The notes beneath the pieces are model-generated. The model was not told where the DNA came from and did no database searches. It saw only the letters and a list, made by a program, of their open reading frames with translations. A stretch of 64,000 bases of DNA, from the NCBI RefSeq assembly GCF_002858765.1, contig NZ_PJRP01000010.1, positions 1-64,000 of the forward strand. The letters are read 5' to 3'. Shown here piece by piece: positions 53,347 to 63,642 of this stretch; the first letter of the stretch is position 1, and every line of letters starts with the position of its first letter. The DNA is from Cupriavidus pauculus (lineage in GTDB: Bacteria > Pseudomonadota > Gammaproteobacteria > Burkholderiales > Burkholderiaceae). The translations under genes and the position numbers were made by a program.

Positions 53347-54822
53347 TTACGAGGCCAGCGTGGCGCGGATGGCCTGATAGCACAGGTTCATCAGCGCGGC
53401 CGGGAACAGGCCCAGCAGGATCACGGCCAGGCCGTTCAGGCTCAGGACCGAGCGCACACCAACCGAGGCTTCCAGCGGCTCTTCGCCAGCCGGGGCATCG
53501 AAGTACATCAGCTTCACGATGCGCAGGTAGTAGAACGCGCCGATCAGCGAGAACACCACAGCCACCACGGCCAGCCAGCTCATGCCGGCCTTGACCACGG
53601 CCGACAGCACGGCCAGCTTGGCGTAGAAGCCAACGGTCGGCGGGATGCCGGCCATCGAGAACATCATCACCAGCATCAGCAGCGCGAACCACGGATGACG
53701 GCGCGACATGCCCTTCAGGTCGTCCAGCGTCTCGGCCTCGAAGCCCTTGCGCGTACGGATCAGGATCAGGCCGAACGTGCCGAGCGTGGTCAGCATGTAG
53801 GTGATCGAGTAGAACATCGACGCGCTGTACGCATTGGCTGCGCCATCCGCCTTGTTCGCCACCACGCCGGACAGCATGCCCAGCAGGATGAAGCCCATGT
53901 GCGAAATGGTCGAGTACGCCAGCATCCGCTTCAGATTGGTCTGGACGATCGCCGTCAGGTTACCGATGGCCAGCGACGCGATCGACAGCACCACCAGCAT
54001 CGTCTGCCAGTCGGTAGCCAGCGGCAGCAGGCCTTCCACCAGCAGGCGCATGATCAGCGCGAACGCGGCAACCTTCGGGCCAGCGGCGATCAGCAGCGTC
54101 ACCGCGGTCGGCGAGCCCTGGTAGATGTCCGGAATCCACATGTGGAACGGTGCGGCACCCAGCTTGAACGACACACCGGCCACGATGAACACCACGCCGA
54201 AGGCCAGCATCGTCGTGTTGACGCGACCCGACTCCACCACGCGGAAGACTTCACCCAGGTTCAGCGAACCGGTGGCGCCGTACATCATCGACATGCCGTA
54301 GAGCAGGAAACCCGAGGCCAGCGCACCCAGTACGAAGTACTTGATGGCCGATTCCGACGTCACACGCGACTCACGGCGCAGCGCCACCAGAGCGTACGAC
54401 GACAGCGACAGCAGCTCCAGGCCCAGGTACAGGGTCAGGAAGTTGTTGCCGGTGATCATCACGAGCTGACCGCCGAGCGTGAACAGCGCGAGCATGTAGA
54501 ACTCGCCCGCGAACATGTCGCGATTGCTCAGGTAGGTGCGTGTGTAGACCAGCGTCAGGAACATGCCCAGCGAGCAGAACGCCGACAGCACGTTGGCCAT
54601 CGGATCCACCACCACGAGGTTGGCGAATACGTAGTGCGTCTCGCCGTTGGCGGCGTCCAGTGCGAACCAGAAGGTCAGCACCAGCGTCGTCAGCAGCGCC
54701 AGCGGGTAAGCCACGCTGGTGCGGCCCTTGCCGCGCGCTAGGTCGATCCAGTTGATCGCCGCGATGGCGACCGCCAGGAAAATGATTGGCGCCACTGGGG
54801 CCAGGCTAGAGGACGATTGCAT
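53347..54822 (-). CDS. nuoN: NADH-quinone oxidoreductase subunit N
   Basis: 491-residue antiporter-like membrane subunit of complex I with about fourteen helices. NFLTLYLGLELLSLSSYALVAL has the key Glu of helix 5, and KYFVLGALASGF the Lys of helix 7. VQTNLKRMLAYSTISHMGF is the broken-helix region. It lies at the end of the canonical nuo genes, 19 bases after nuoM. Confidence 0.97.
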   Translation of the reverse strand: MQSSSSLAPVAPIIFLAVAIAAINWIDLARGKGRTSVAYPLALLTTLVLTFWFALDAANGETHYVFANLVVVDPMANVLSAFCSLGMFLTLVYTRTYLSNRDMFAGEFYMLALFTLGGQLVMITGNNFLTLYLGLELLSLSSYALVALRRESRVTSESAIKYFVLGALASGFLLYGMSMMYGATGSLNLGEVFRVVESGRVNTTMLAFGVVFIVAGVSFKLGAAPFHMWIPDIYQGSPTAVTLLIAAGPKVAAFALIMRLLVEGLLPLATDWQTMLVVLSIASLAIGNLTAIVQTNLKRMLAYSTISHMGFILLGMLSGVVANKADGAANAYSASMFYSITYMLTTLGTFGLILIRTRKGFEAETLDDLKGMSRRHPWFALLMLVMMFSMAGIPPTVGFYAKLAVLSAVVKAGMSWLAVVAVVFSLIGAFYYLRIVKLMYFDAPAGEEPLEASVGVRSVLSLNGLAVILLGLFPAALMNLCYQAIRATLAS

Positions 54823-54841
54823 GTTGATTTCTCTCCCCCGC

Positions 54842-56308
54842 TTACAGCTTGGACTGTGCCACGTGGGACAGCAGGTTCACCACCGACGCGTGCATCACAT
54901 CGGTGAAGGGTTTCGGGTACAGACCCATGTACAGCGTCAGGATGGCCAGCAGGCCGAACATCAGGAATTCGCGCTTGTTCAGGTCCACCAGTTCGCGCAC
55001 GTGCTGATGCACGATGTCGCCAAAGATCACGCGCTTGACCATCCACAGCGAGTAAGCCGCGCCCAGGATCAGGGCCGTGGCAGCCAGCAGGCCGATCCAG
55101 AAGTTGAACTTGACCGAAGCCAGGATGACCATGAACTCGCCGACGAAACCCGAGGTTGCCGGCAGGCCGCAGTTGGCCATGGCGAAGAACACCGAGAACG
55201 CGGCGAACTTCGGCATCACGTTCACCACACCGCCGTAGTCGGCGATCTGGCGCGAATGCACGCGGTCGTACAGCACGCCAATGCCAAGGAACATCGCGCC
55301 CGACACGAAGCCGTGCGAGATCATCTGGATGATGCCGCCCTCAACGCCCATGTCGTTGAAGATGAAAAAGCCCAGCGTCACGAAGCCCATGTGGGCAATC
55401 GACGAGTACGCCACCAGCTTCTTCATGTCGGACTGGACCAGTGCCACGAGGCCGATGTAGATCACCGCGACCAGCGAGATCGTGATGATGAACGGGGCCA
55501 TGTAGTGGCTGGCGTCCGGGGCGATCGGCAGCGAGAACCGCAGGAAGCCGTAGGCGCCCAGCTTCAGCATGATCGCGGCCAGCACCACGGAACCGCCGGT
55601 CGGCGCTTCCACGTGGGCGTCCGGCAGCCAGGTATGCACCGGCCACATCGGCACCTTCACGGCGAAGGCCATGAAGAAGGCCAGGAAGATCGCGATCTGC
55701 TCCTCGAACGACAGCTTGGCCTGGTGCCACGACAGGATGTCGAACGTACCGGTCTTGTTGTACAGGTACAGCAGGGCAACCAGCGTCAGCAGCGAGCCGA
55801 GCAGCGTGTAGAGGAAGAACTTGAACGCAGCGTACACGCGGTTCGGGCCGCCCCAGACACCGATGATGATGTACATCGGGATCAGCGTGGCCTCAAAGAA
55901 CACGTAGAACAGCATGCCGTCCAGCGCGCAGAACACGCCGACCATCAGGCCCGACAGGATCAGGAAGGCGGCCATGTACTCGGCCACGCGCTCGGTGATC
56001 ACTTCCCAGGCCGAGATCACGACGATCACGGTGATGAACGAGGTCAGCACGACGAACCACATCGAGATGCCGTCAACGCCCAGGTGATAGGCAATGTTGA
56101 AGCGCTCGATCCAGTTCGCCTGCTCGACGAACTGCATCGCAGCCGTCGACGTATCGAAATGGAAGACCAGCGGCAGCGTCACGACGAAGCTGGCGATGGC
56201 ACCGAACAGCGACATCCAGCGCACGAAGCACTTGCTGTTGTCGGAGCCGAACATCAATACCAGCAGGCCGAAGAAGATAGGCAGCCAGATTGCGAGAGAC
56301 AGAACCAT
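54842..56308 (-). CDS. nuoM: NADH-quinone oxidoreductase subunit M
   Basis: 488-residue proton-pumping subunit. FYVFFEATLIPMYIIIGVWGG carries the conserved helix-5 Glu; AVKVPMWPVHTWLPDAHVEAPTGGS is the signature of the NuoL/M family; SDMKKLVAYSSIAHMGF is the second broken helix. It lies 27 bases after nuoL. Confidence 0.97.
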   Translation of the reverse strand: MVLSLAIWLPIFFGLLVLMFGSDNSKCFVRWMSLFGAIASFVVTLPLVFHFDTSTAAMQFVEQANWIERFNIAYHLGVDGISMWFVVLTSFITVIVVISAWEVITERVAEYMAAFLILSGLMVGVFCALDGMLFYVFFEATLIPMYIIIGVWGGPNRVYAAFKFFLYTLLGSLLTLVALLYLYNKTGTFDILSWHQAKLSFEEQIAIFLAFFMAFAVKVPMWPVHTWLPDAHVEAPTGGSVVLAAIMLKLGAYGFLRFSLPIAPDASHYMAPFIITISLVAVIYIGLVALVQSDMKKLVAYSSIAHMGFVTLGFFIFNDMGVEGGIIQMISHGFVSGAMFLGIGVLYDRVHSRQIADYGGVVNVMPKFAAFSVFFAMANCGLPATSGFVGEFMVILASVKFNFWIGLLAATALILGAAYSLWMVKRVIFGDIVHQHVRELVDLNKREFLMFGLLAILTLYMGLYPKPFTDVMHASVVNLLSHVAQSKL

Positions 56309-56335
56309 TTGTTTGTTTTCCTTACTCGGTGCCTA

Positions 56336-58420
56336 TCACTTGGTGCCTATCACGCCAGTGATCGTCAGCGTCAAAAGCACCAGCATGCCGATGATCATCG
56401 CGAAAGCGTAATGGTAGATGTAGCCGGACTGCAGGTAACGGCTGGCCGCGGCGAACGATGCCACCACGCGGGCCGAACCATTGACGAACAGGCCGTCGAT
56501 GAGGCTCTGGTCACCGCCCTTCCACAGGCCGGTACCCAGCAGGCGCGCACCGCGGGCAAACACTGCCTCGTTGATCGCGTCCATGTAGTACTTGTTCTCG
56601 AGCAGGTTGTAGAGACCCGAGCAGCGTTGCTTGATGGCAGCCGGAATGTCCGGGCGCTTCATGTAGAAGAACCACGACAGCACCACACCGGCAATGGCCA
56701 GCCACAGCACCGGCGTCGTCAGCGAGTGGATCGCCATCGGCACCCAACCGTGGAACGCTTCCTTCAGCTCTTCCATGGCGTGGTGGTTCTCGCCGACGAA
56801 GATCACGTCCTTGAACGCCAGGCCATGCTTGAAGAAGTCACCGAAGAGCATCGGCTCGATGGCGATGGCGCCAATGATCACCGACGGGATGGCCAGCAGC
56901 ACCAGCGGCAGCGTCACTACCCAAGGCGTCTCGTGCGGCTTCTCGCCCGGCGCCAGACCATGGTGGTGGTCGTCGCCATGCGATTCCTCTTCTTCCTCGT
57001 GGTGGTCGTGGTGCGCGTGCGGCTTGCCGAAACGCTCTTCACCGTGGAACACCAGGAAGTACATGCGGAACGAGTAGAAGGCGGTCACGAACACACCAGC
57101 CAGCACCGCGAAGTACGCGAAGCCCGAACCGGCCAGGTGCGACTCGGCCACCGCCTCGATGATCGAATCCTTCGAGTAGAAGCCCGAGAAGAACGGCGTG
57201 CCGATCAGCGCAAGCGAACCCACCAGCGACGTGATCCACGTGATCGGCATGTACTTGCGCAGGCCGCCCATGTTGCGGATGTCCTGGTCATGGTGCATGC
57301 CGATGATGACCGAACCGGCGGCCAGGAACAGCAGCGCCTTGAAGAACGCGTGGGTCATCAGGTGGAACACGGCCACCGAGTAGGCCGAAGCGCCCAGTGC
57401 CACGGTCATGTAGCCCAGCTGCGACAGCGTGGAGTAAGCCACCACGCGCTTGATGTCGTTCTGGATGATGCCCAGGAAGCCCATGAACAGCGCGGTGATC
57501 GCGCCGATGATCATCACGAAGGACAGCGCGGTGTCCGACAACTCGAACAGCGGCGACATGCGCGACACCATGAAGATGCCGGCCGTCACCATGGTTGCCG
57601 CGTGAATCAGTGCCGAAATCGGGGTCGGGCCTTCCATCGAATCAGGCAGCCACACGTGCAGCGGGAACTGCGCCGACTTGCCCATCGCGCCGATGAACAG
57701 GCAGATGCAGGCCACGGTGATCATCAGCCAGTCGGTGCCCGGGAAGATCACGGCTGCCAGCTGTTCACGCTGCGAGAACACATCCGTGTAGTTCATGCTG
57801 CCGCTGTACGCCAGCAGCAGGCCGATACCGAGGATGAAGCCGAAGTCGCCCACGCGGTTGACCAGGAACGCCTTCAGGTTGGCGAAGATCGCCGTCGGAC
57901 GCGTGTACCAGAAGCCGATCAGCAGGTACGACACCAGACCCACAGCTTCCCAGCCGAAGAACAGCTGCAGGAAGTTGTTGCTCATCACCAGCATCAGCAT
58001 CGAGAAGGTGAAGAGCGAGATGTAGGCGAAGAAGCGGTTGTAGCCGGGGTCCCCTTCCATGTAGCCGACGGTGTAGATGTGCACCATCAGCGAAACGAAG
58101 GTCACCACGACCATCATCATCGCGGTCAGGGAATCGACGAGGAAGCCGACTTCCATCTTCAGCGAGCCGATGGTCATCCATTCGTACACGGTGGCGTTGT
58201 AGCCGGCGCCGTTCATGACGTCGAGCAGCACCATCACCGAGAGGACGAACGAAACGGCGACGCCGAGGATCGTTGCCGAGTGGGCCATGATCCGGCCACC
58301 GCGCGTGTCCGAGGAGAACGTGCCGAAGAACTTGGTACCGAACAGACCGGCTATCGCGGCACCGGCGAGCGGTGCCAGCGCAATCGCCAGCAGCAGGTTG
58401 GGGTTGAGCGTGGTTGCCAT
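56336..58420 (-). CDS. nuoL: NADH-quinone oxidoreductase subunit L
   Basis: 694-residue largest membrane subunit of complex I with about sixteen helices and the long lateral helix at the C-terminus. FFGWEAVGLVSYLLIGFW carries the helix-5 Glu and SAQFPLHVWLPDSMEGPTP is the family signature. A His-rich loop (HAHHDHHEEEEESHGDDHHHG, about 455-475) in the hydrophilic part is unusual in composition. It lies 59 bases after nuoK. Confidence 0.97.
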   Translation of the reverse strand: MATTLNPNLLLAIALAPLAGAAIAGLFGTKFFGTFSSDTRGGRIMAHSATILGVAVSFVLSVMVLLDVMNGAGYNATVYEWMTIGSLKMEVGFLVDSLTAMMMVVVTFVSLMVHIYTVGYMEGDPGYNRFFAYISLFTFSMLMLVMSNNFLQLFFGWEAVGLVSYLLIGFWYTRPTAIFANLKAFLVNRVGDFGFILGIGLLLAYSGSMNYTDVFSQREQLAAVIFPGTDWLMITVACICLFIGAMGKSAQFPLHVWLPDSMEGPTPISALIHAATMVTAGIFMVSRMSPLFELSDTALSFVMIIGAITALFMGFLGIIQNDIKRVVAYSTLSQLGYMTVALGASAYSVAVFHLMTHAFFKALLFLAAGSVIIGMHHDQDIRNMGGLRKYMPITWITSLVGSLALIGTPFFSGFYSKDSIIEAVAESHLAGSGFAYFAVLAGVFVTAFYSFRMYFLVFHGEERFGKPHAHHDHHEEEEESHGDDHHHGLAPGEKPHETPWVVTLPLVLLAIPSVIIGAIAIEPMLFGDFFKHGLAFKDVIFVGENHHAMEELKEAFHGWVPMAIHSLTTPVLWLAIAGVVLSWFFYMKRPDIPAAIKQRCSGLYNLLENKYYMDAINEAVFARGARLLGTGLWKGGDQSLIDGLFVNGSARVVASFAAASRYLQSGYIYHYAFAMIIGMLVLLTLTITGVIGTK

Positions 58421-58479
58421 AGGACGCTTAGTGGTGTGCGGTCGGGATGCAGTCTTGGTTCATGTCGCGAGCGTTCATG

Positions 58480-58785
58480 TCAGCCCTTGAGGGTATCCAT
58501 GTCGTCCACATTGATCGTGTCCAGGTTACGGAACAGCACGACCAGGATTGCCAGACCGATTGCCGACTCGGCGGCGGCCACCGTAAGGATGAAGAAAACG
58601 AAAACCTGTCCGGCCAGGTCGCCCATGTAGTGCGAGAAGGCGACGAAATTCATGTTCACCGCAAGCAGCATCAGTTCGAGCGCCATCAGCAGCACGATGA
58701 CGTTCTTGCGGTTCAGGAAGATGCCAACGATGCTGATCGCGAACAGGATGGCACCGAGGACGAGAAAGTGAGCGAGAGACAGCAC
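58480..58785 (-). CDS. nuoK: NADH-quinone oxidoreductase subunit K
   Basis: 101-residue subunit with three helices. Glu36 and Glu72-type residues of the E-channel are seen in [13 protein letters not shown] and [13 protein letters not shown]. It lies 17 bases after nuoJ. Confidence 0.97.
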   Translation of the reverse strand: MLSLAHFLVLGAILFAISIVGIFLNRKNVIVLLMALELMLLAVNMNFVAFSHYMGDLAGQVFVFFILTVAAAESAIGLAILVVLFRNLDTINVDDMDTLKG

Positions 58786-58802
58786 AGCGGGGTTCTCCGG
58801 GC

Positions 58803-59444
58803 TTAGTTCTTGTTGGCGGACGCAGCAGCATCCGCTTCGGCCCGGCCCTCGGCCGGCATCTTCACCATGCGCACGCGCTCGTCGCGGCGCACACGCAGCT
58901 GGGCACCCACATCCTGCGCCTTGACGTCCTTGCGGCGACGCAGCGTCAGGGCCACGGCGGCCACGATCGCCACCAGCAGGATGATGCCGGCCACTTCAAA
59001 GGCGTACACGTAGTCGGTGTAGATCAGCTTGCCCAGCGCAGCGGTGTTCGAGTAGTTCGGGTCCTGCGCGCCCGGCGGCACCACGGCGTTGGTGGTGCCG
59101 ATGAAGTTGCGCACCAGCACGATGGCCATTTCAGCGATGATCAGCGCGCCGACGATCGATGCCATCGGCACGTATGTCCAGAAGTCGCGGCGCAGGTGCT
59201 CGATATCGATATCGATCATCATCACCACGAAGAGGAACAGCACCATCACCGCACCTACGTAGACCAGCACGAGCAGGATGGCGAGGAACTCGGCCTTCAG
59301 GATCATCCAGATCGCCGCGGCGGTAAAAAACGCCAGGACGAGGAACAGTGCCGAATGCACCGGGTTCTTTGCCGTGATGACTTTCAGTGCGGAAAGCACC
59401 AGCACCAGGGCAAAGGCATAGAAGATGGCTGTCGTGAGTTCCAT
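58803..59444 (-). CDS. nuoJ: NADH-quinone oxidoreductase subunit J
   Basis: 213-residue subunit with five helices. [20 protein letters not shown] and [17 protein letters not shown] are the conserved parts, the latter containing the pi-bulge helix 3. The charged C-terminal tail (about 180-213) is longer than in E. coli. The start at 59444 follows the 164-bp spacer after nuoI. Confidence 0.95.
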   Translation of the reverse strand: MELTTAIFYAFALVLVLSALKVITAKNPVHSALFLVLAFFTAAAIWMILKAEFLAILLVLVYVGAVMVLFLFVVMMIDIDIEHLRRDFWTYVPMASIVGALIIAEMAIVLVRNFIGTTNAVVPPGAQDPNYSNTAALGKLIYTDYVYAFEVAGIILLVAIVAAVALTLRRRKDVKAQDVGAQLRVRRDERVRMVKMPAEGRAEADAAASANKN

Positions 59445-59608
59445 GGTCCCTATCGGATCCTCTTTGGGCCGCGCCGGTCCGGACTGCCCTTCGGGGCGCC
59501 CGCGCCTTGCGCGACTTGCTTCTCTTGGTTGTGCCCCTTGCGGGGCCACTTCAAATTCATTGCCGGGAACAGCACACCAGGTGCCCTGCTCCCGTCCTGC
59601 CGGTACGC
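59445..59608. other. nuoI-nuoJ spacer with several hairpins
   Basis: 164 bases inside the operon. It contains GCCC-TTCG-GGGC (59486-59497), which has a stable TTCG loop, and GCCCC-N4-GGGGC (59533-59546). No open frame of merit. The hairpins may set RNA decay boundaries. Confidence 0.5.
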
Positions 59609-60100
59609 TTAGCGGTACTTCGCGTCCGCGGCCTTGGCTGCGGCGATCTGCGGCTCGTAGCGGTCGCCCACTGCCAGCAGCATGTCCTTGGTGAAGTACA
59701 GGTCGCCACGCTTCTCGCCGTGGTACTCGAAAATATGCGTTTCGACGACCGCGTCGACCGGGCAGGCTTCTTCGCAGAAGCCGCAGAAAATGCACTTGGT
59801 CAGATCGATGTCGTAGCGCGTGGTACGGCGGGTGCCGTCGTTACGCACATCCGATTCGATCGTGATGGCCAGCGCCGGGCACACCGCTTCGCACAGCTTG
59901 CACGCGATGCAACGCTCTTCCCCGTTCGGGTAGCGGCGCAGTGCGTGCAGGCCGCGGAAACGCGGCGACATCGGCGTCTTCTCTTCCGGGAACTGGACAG
60001 TTACCTTCCGGGCGAAGAGATAGCGGCCGGTAAGTGCCATGCCCTTGAAGAGTTCCTTCAGGAGCAGGCTGTTAAAAAAGTCCTTGATGGCGATCAGCAT
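59609..60100 (-). CDS. nuoI: NADH-quinone oxidoreductase subunit I
   Basis: 163-residue ferredoxin-like subunit holding clusters N6a and N6b. The two 4Fe-4S motifs are C64-x2-C67-x2-C70-x3-C74 and C103-x2-C106-x2-C109-x3-C113. An amphipathic N-terminal helix anchors it to the membrane arm. It passes electrons toward the quinone site. Confidence 0.97.
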   Translation of the reverse strand: MLIAIKDFFNSLLLKELFKGMALTGRYLFARKVTVQFPEEKTPMSPRFRGLHALRRYPNGEERCIACKLCEAVCPALAITIESDVRNDGTRRTTRYDIDLTKCIFCGFCEEACPVDAVVETHIFEYHGEKRGDLYFTKDMLLAVGDRYEPQIAAAKAADAKYR

Positions 60101-60128
60101 GACGATTGCTTCCTAAGTATTTCCGCGC

Positions 60129-60160
60129 GGTGCGCGCTGCCCGTTCGGGCGGCGCGCACC
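60129..60160. other. Long stem-loop in nuoH-nuoI spacer
   Basis: GGTGCGCGC (60129-60137) and GCCC (60139-60142) pair with GGGC (60147-60150) and GCGCGCACC (60152-60160) around a 4-base loop; the one unmatched position can form a T-G pair. 14 pairs in all. No T tract. Probably an RNA stability or attenuation element. Confidence 0.65.
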
Positions 60161-60173
60161 GTCGCCTGGCCTC

Positions 60174-61238
60174 TTAGTGCCAGATGTTCCACGGCGACTT
60201 GATCCAGATCGCCACAATGATCAGCCACGCCACGGTCAGCGGAATGAAGATCTTCCAGCCCAGACGCATGATCTGGTCATAGCGGTAACGCGGGAACGAC
60301 GCACGGATCCAGATAAACACCGACAGCAGCAGGAAAACCTTGAACACCAGCCAGAAAAAGCCCGGAATCGCATTGGTGATCGCGCTCGAGAACGGCGGCG
60401 CCCAGCCACCGAGGAACATCAGCGAGGTCATCGTCGAGATGATGATCATGTTGATGTACTCGGCCAGGAAGAACAGCGCGAACGTCATGCCCGAATATTC
60501 GATCATGTGGCCGGCCACGATTTCCGATTCACCTTCCACCACGTCGAACGGATGGCGGTTGGTTTCCGCCACGCCCGAGATGAAGTACACGGCGAACATC
60601 GGCAGCAGCGGCAGCCAGTTCCACGACAGGATGTTGATGCCCATGTCCGCGAAATAGCCCACGTTCTGGCTATTCACGATGGTCGACAGGTTCAGGCTGC
60701 CGGCCACCATCAGCACGGTCACCAGCGCGAAGCCCATCGCGATTTCATAAGACACCATCTGCGCCGCGGCGCGCATCGCACCGATAAACGCATACTTCGA
60801 GTTCGATGCCCAGCCCGCCAGGATCACGCCGTACACGCCCACCGAGCTGATGGCCATGACGTACAGCAGACCGGCGTTGACGTCCGCCATCACCACTTCG
60901 GGCTGGAACGGAATCACGGCCCAGACGGCTACTGCGGGAACCAGCACCATCAGCGGCGCAACCAGATACATCACCCGGTTGACCTGCGACGGGAACATCA
61001 CTTCCTTCAGCAGCAGCTTCAGCACGTCGGCAATCGGCTGCAGCAGGCCCAGCGGGCCCACGCGGTTCGGGCCGATACGGACGTGCATCCAGCCAATCAG
61101 CTTGCGCTCCCAGAGAATCAGGTAGGCCACGCACAGCAGCACCGGCACCACAATGACCACGGCACGGATCAGGATCCAGATCAGCGTCCAAGCGCTGCCG
61201 AAAATGGCCTGGCCCTGCGAGGTAATGAGATCGATCAT
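60174..61238 (-). CDS. nuoH: NADH-quinone oxidoreductase subunit H
   Basis: 354-residue membrane subunit lining the quinone chamber, about eight helices. [32 protein letters not shown] and [19 protein letters not shown] are hallmark sequences, the latter forming the quinone-access loop. It lies 18 bases after nuoG. Confidence 0.97.
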   Translation of the reverse strand: MIDLITSQGQAIFGSAWTLIWILIRAVVIVVPVLLCVAYLILWERKLIGWMHVRIGPNRVGPLGLLQPIADVLKLLLKEVMFPSQVNRVMYLVAPLMVLVPAVAVWAVIPFQPEVVMADVNAGLLYVMAISSVGVYGVILAGWASNSKYAFIGAMRAAAQMVSYEIAMGFALVTVLMVAGSLNLSTIVNSQNVGYFADMGINILSWNWLPLLPMFAVYFISGVAETNRHPFDVVEGESEIVAGHMIEYSGMTFALFFLAEYINMIIISTMTSLMFLGGWAPPFSSAITNAIPGFFWLVFKVFLLLSVFIWIRASFPRYRYDQIMRLGWKIFIPLTVAWLIIVAIWIKSPWNIWH

Positions 61239-61256
61239 GTTGCTATCTCGCTCTTC

Positions 61257-63629
61257 TTATACGGTGGCCGTTGCGGCGGCACCCTGGCCGGCCGACAGGT
61301 CGATGGCTTTCTCAACGGTGACGGTCCCGAACAGCGCGCCCAGCGTTGCAGCGGCCACGGTGGCAGCCGGCACGCGCACGGCGTTGGCCGGCAGCGTCTT
61401 TTCCAGCGCCGCGGGCAGCACCACATTGGCGCCATCCTGCGTCACGCGCACCGGGTCGCCAGCCTGCACGCCCAGCTTCGCGAACAGTTCCGACGACAGA
61501 CCCACCGTCATCGCGCGGCGCGCGGCAGCGGTCAGCTGCAGCGAGTCGGCACGACGCACGATCGGGTCGGCGTGGTAGATCGGCACATCGGCGATACGCT
61601 CGATACCGTTGGCGGCGGCTGCCGTCACACGGATCGCGGCGTCGGTGGCGTTGTTCAGTTGATCCGGGGCCAGCTTGACCAGCGCGGCATCGCGCACGGC
61701 TTCGGCGGTCTCGAAGTCAAAGCCCGGCACGTCGAGCAGATTGCCCAGCACGCGCAGCACCTTCCAGCCCGGGCGCGATTCACCCAGCGCACGCACCACG
61801 CCGTTGAAGCTCTGGGCACGGCCCTCGGCGTTCACGAACGTACCGGCGCTCTCGGTGAACGGCGTGATCGGGAGGATCACGTCGGCGTATTGCATGGCGG
61901 CTTCCGAGCGGAACGGCGACAGCACCACGACGGTACCGGCCTGCTGCAGCGCGGCCAGGGCCTTGCGTGCATCAGCGGTATCGAACTCGGCTTCGGCGTT
62001 CAGCACGACGTAGGCCTTGCGCGGCGCATCGAACATTGCCTGGGCGTTCGCACCACCCTTCTGCGGCAGTGCGCCGGCGATGTAGCCACCGACGGTGTTG
62101 GCCGCTTCGGTCAGGAAGCCCAGCGTGGCGCCCGTTTCCGTGGCGATCCACTGAGCCAGCGCGTGCAGCGCCGAGAATTGCGGGTGACGCACGGCTTCGT
62201 TGCCGAGGAACACCGCACGGCGCTCGCCCGACAGCAGCGCATCGGCCACCGCCTTGGCAGCGTCGCCGCCATCGAAACCATCGGTGCCAGCCGGAGCAGC
62301 CACGCCCTTGGCAGCAGCCACGGCACGTGCCACGCCTGCCAGTGCAGCAGTCCAGCCCGACGGCACCACGTCGATACGTGCGGCCACCGGCATCAGCAGG
62401 TCTTCACCGCCGGTGCCGATCACGGCCACGCGGGCACCCTTCTTGACAGCCTGACGCAGACGCGAGGCCAGCAGCGGCTGATCCTTGCGCAGCGATGCGC
62501 CAATCACCAGCGCGCGTTGGAGCGTGGTGACATCGGCAATCGGCATACCCAGCCACGGCGCACCCTTCAGCGCGGCCGAGAAATCAGTCTGGCGCAGACG
62601 GAAGTCCACATTGTCGCTGCCCAGGCCGCGCACGAGATTGCCCAGCAGGAACAGTTCTTCCAGCGTGCTGTGCGGGCTGGCGATGGCGGCGATCTGATCG
62701 GCGCCATGATCGCGCTTGATGCTCGCCAGGCCGTTGGCCACGTATTCGAGCGCGGTCTGCCAGTCCGTTTCCATCCATTCGCCACCCTGCTTGAGCAGCG
62801 GGCGGGTCAGACGGTCGGCGCTGTTCACACCTTCGTACGAGAAGCGGTCCTTGTCCGAGATCCAGCACTCGTTGACGTCTTCGTTTTCCAGCGGCACCAC
62901 GCGCATCACACGCTGGTTCTTGGTCTGGACCACGAGGTTGGCGCCGACGCCGTCGTGCGGCGACACCGACTTGCGGCGTCCCAGTTCCCACGTACGGGCC
63001 GAATAGCGGAACGGCTTGCTGGTCAGCGCGCCAACCGGGCACAGGTCGATCATGTTGCCGGACAGTTCCGAATCCACGGTCTGGCCGACGAACGTCGTGA
63101 TTTCCGAGTGCTCGCCGCGGTTCAGCATGCCCAGCTCCATCACGCCGGCCACTTCCTGGCCAAAGCGCACGCAGCGGGTGCAGTGAATGCAACGGGTCAT
63201 CTCCTCCATGGAGATCAGCGGGCCCACGTTCTTGTGGAACACCACGCGCTTTTCTTCCTTGTAGCGCGACTCCGATGCACCGTAGCCCACGGCCAGATCC
63301 TGCAGCTGGCATTCGCCGCCCTGATCGCAGATCGGGCAGTCGAGCGGGTGATTGATCAGCAGGAATTCCATCACGGACTTCTGGGCCTTGACGGCCTTTT
63401 CAGAGTTCGTGAAGACCTTCATGCCGGGCGTCACCGGGGTGGCGCAGGCGGGAAGCGCCTTGGGCGCCTTTTCCACTTCGACCAGGCACATGCGGCAGTT
63501 CGCCGCGATGGACAGTTTGCGGTGGTAGCAGAAATGCGGGATGTAGGTGCCCAGCTTGCGAGCCGCTTCCATCACGAGGCTGCCTTCCGCAACCTCAACC
63601 TTCTTGCCGTCGATCTCGAGTTCAACCAT
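61257..63629 (-). CDS. nuoG: NADH-quinone oxidoreductase subunit G
   Basis: 790-residue peripheral-arm subunit. The N-terminal 2Fe-2S domain uses C34, C45, C48 and C62. The His-Cys3 4Fe-4S site is H94, C98, C101, C107. A third set starts C147-x2-C150-x2-C153 with C197. A molybdopterin-oxidoreductase-like domain without cofactor follows to the C-terminus, whose last 40 residues are Ala-rich. The start was set at 63629 (MVELEIDGKK); the open frame further upstream is nuoF read in another frame. Confidence 0.97.
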   Translation of the reverse strand: MVELEIDGKKVEVAEGSLVMEAARKLGTYIPHFCYHRKLSIAANCRMCLVEVEKAPKALPACATPVTPGMKVFTNSEKAVKAQKSVMEFLLINHPLDCPICDQGGECQLQDLAVGYGASESRYKEEKRVVFHKNVGPLISMEEMTRCIHCTRCVRFGQEVAGVMELGMLNRGEHSEITTFVGQTVDSELSGNMIDLCPVGALTSKPFRYSARTWELGRRKSVSPHDGVGANLVVQTKNQRVMRVVPLENEDVNECWISDKDRFSYEGVNSADRLTRPLLKQGGEWMETDWQTALEYVANGLASIKRDHGADQIAAIASPHSTLEELFLLGNLVRGLGSDNVDFRLRQTDFSAALKGAPWLGMPIADVTTLQRALVIGASLRKDQPLLASRLRQAVKKGARVAVIGTGGEDLLMPVAARIDVVPSGWTAALAGVARAVAAAKGVAAPAGTDGFDGGDAAKAVADALLSGERRAVFLGNEAVRHPQFSALHALAQWIATETGATLGFLTEAANTVGGYIAGALPQKGGANAQAMFDAPRKAYVVLNAEAEFDTADARKALAALQQAGTVVVLSPFRSEAAMQYADVILPITPFTESAGTFVNAEGRAQSFNGVVRALGESRPGWKVLRVLGNLLDVPGFDFETAEAVRDAALVKLAPDQLNNATDAAIRVTAAAANGIERIADVPIYHADPIVRRADSLQLTAAARRAMTVGLSSELFAKLGVQAGDPVRVTQDGANVVLPAALEKTLPANAVRVPAATVAAATLGALFGTVTVEKAIDLSAGQGAAATATV

Positions 63630-63642
63630 GTTCTGCCACGCT

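Noticed and set aside
54719..58630. 1303-codon open frame on plus, antisense to nuoM and nuoL
   Set aside because: It mirrors the codon structure of the minus-strand nuo genes in GC-rich DNA and encodes a His/Arg/Gln-rich sequence without domains. The nuo reading is certain.
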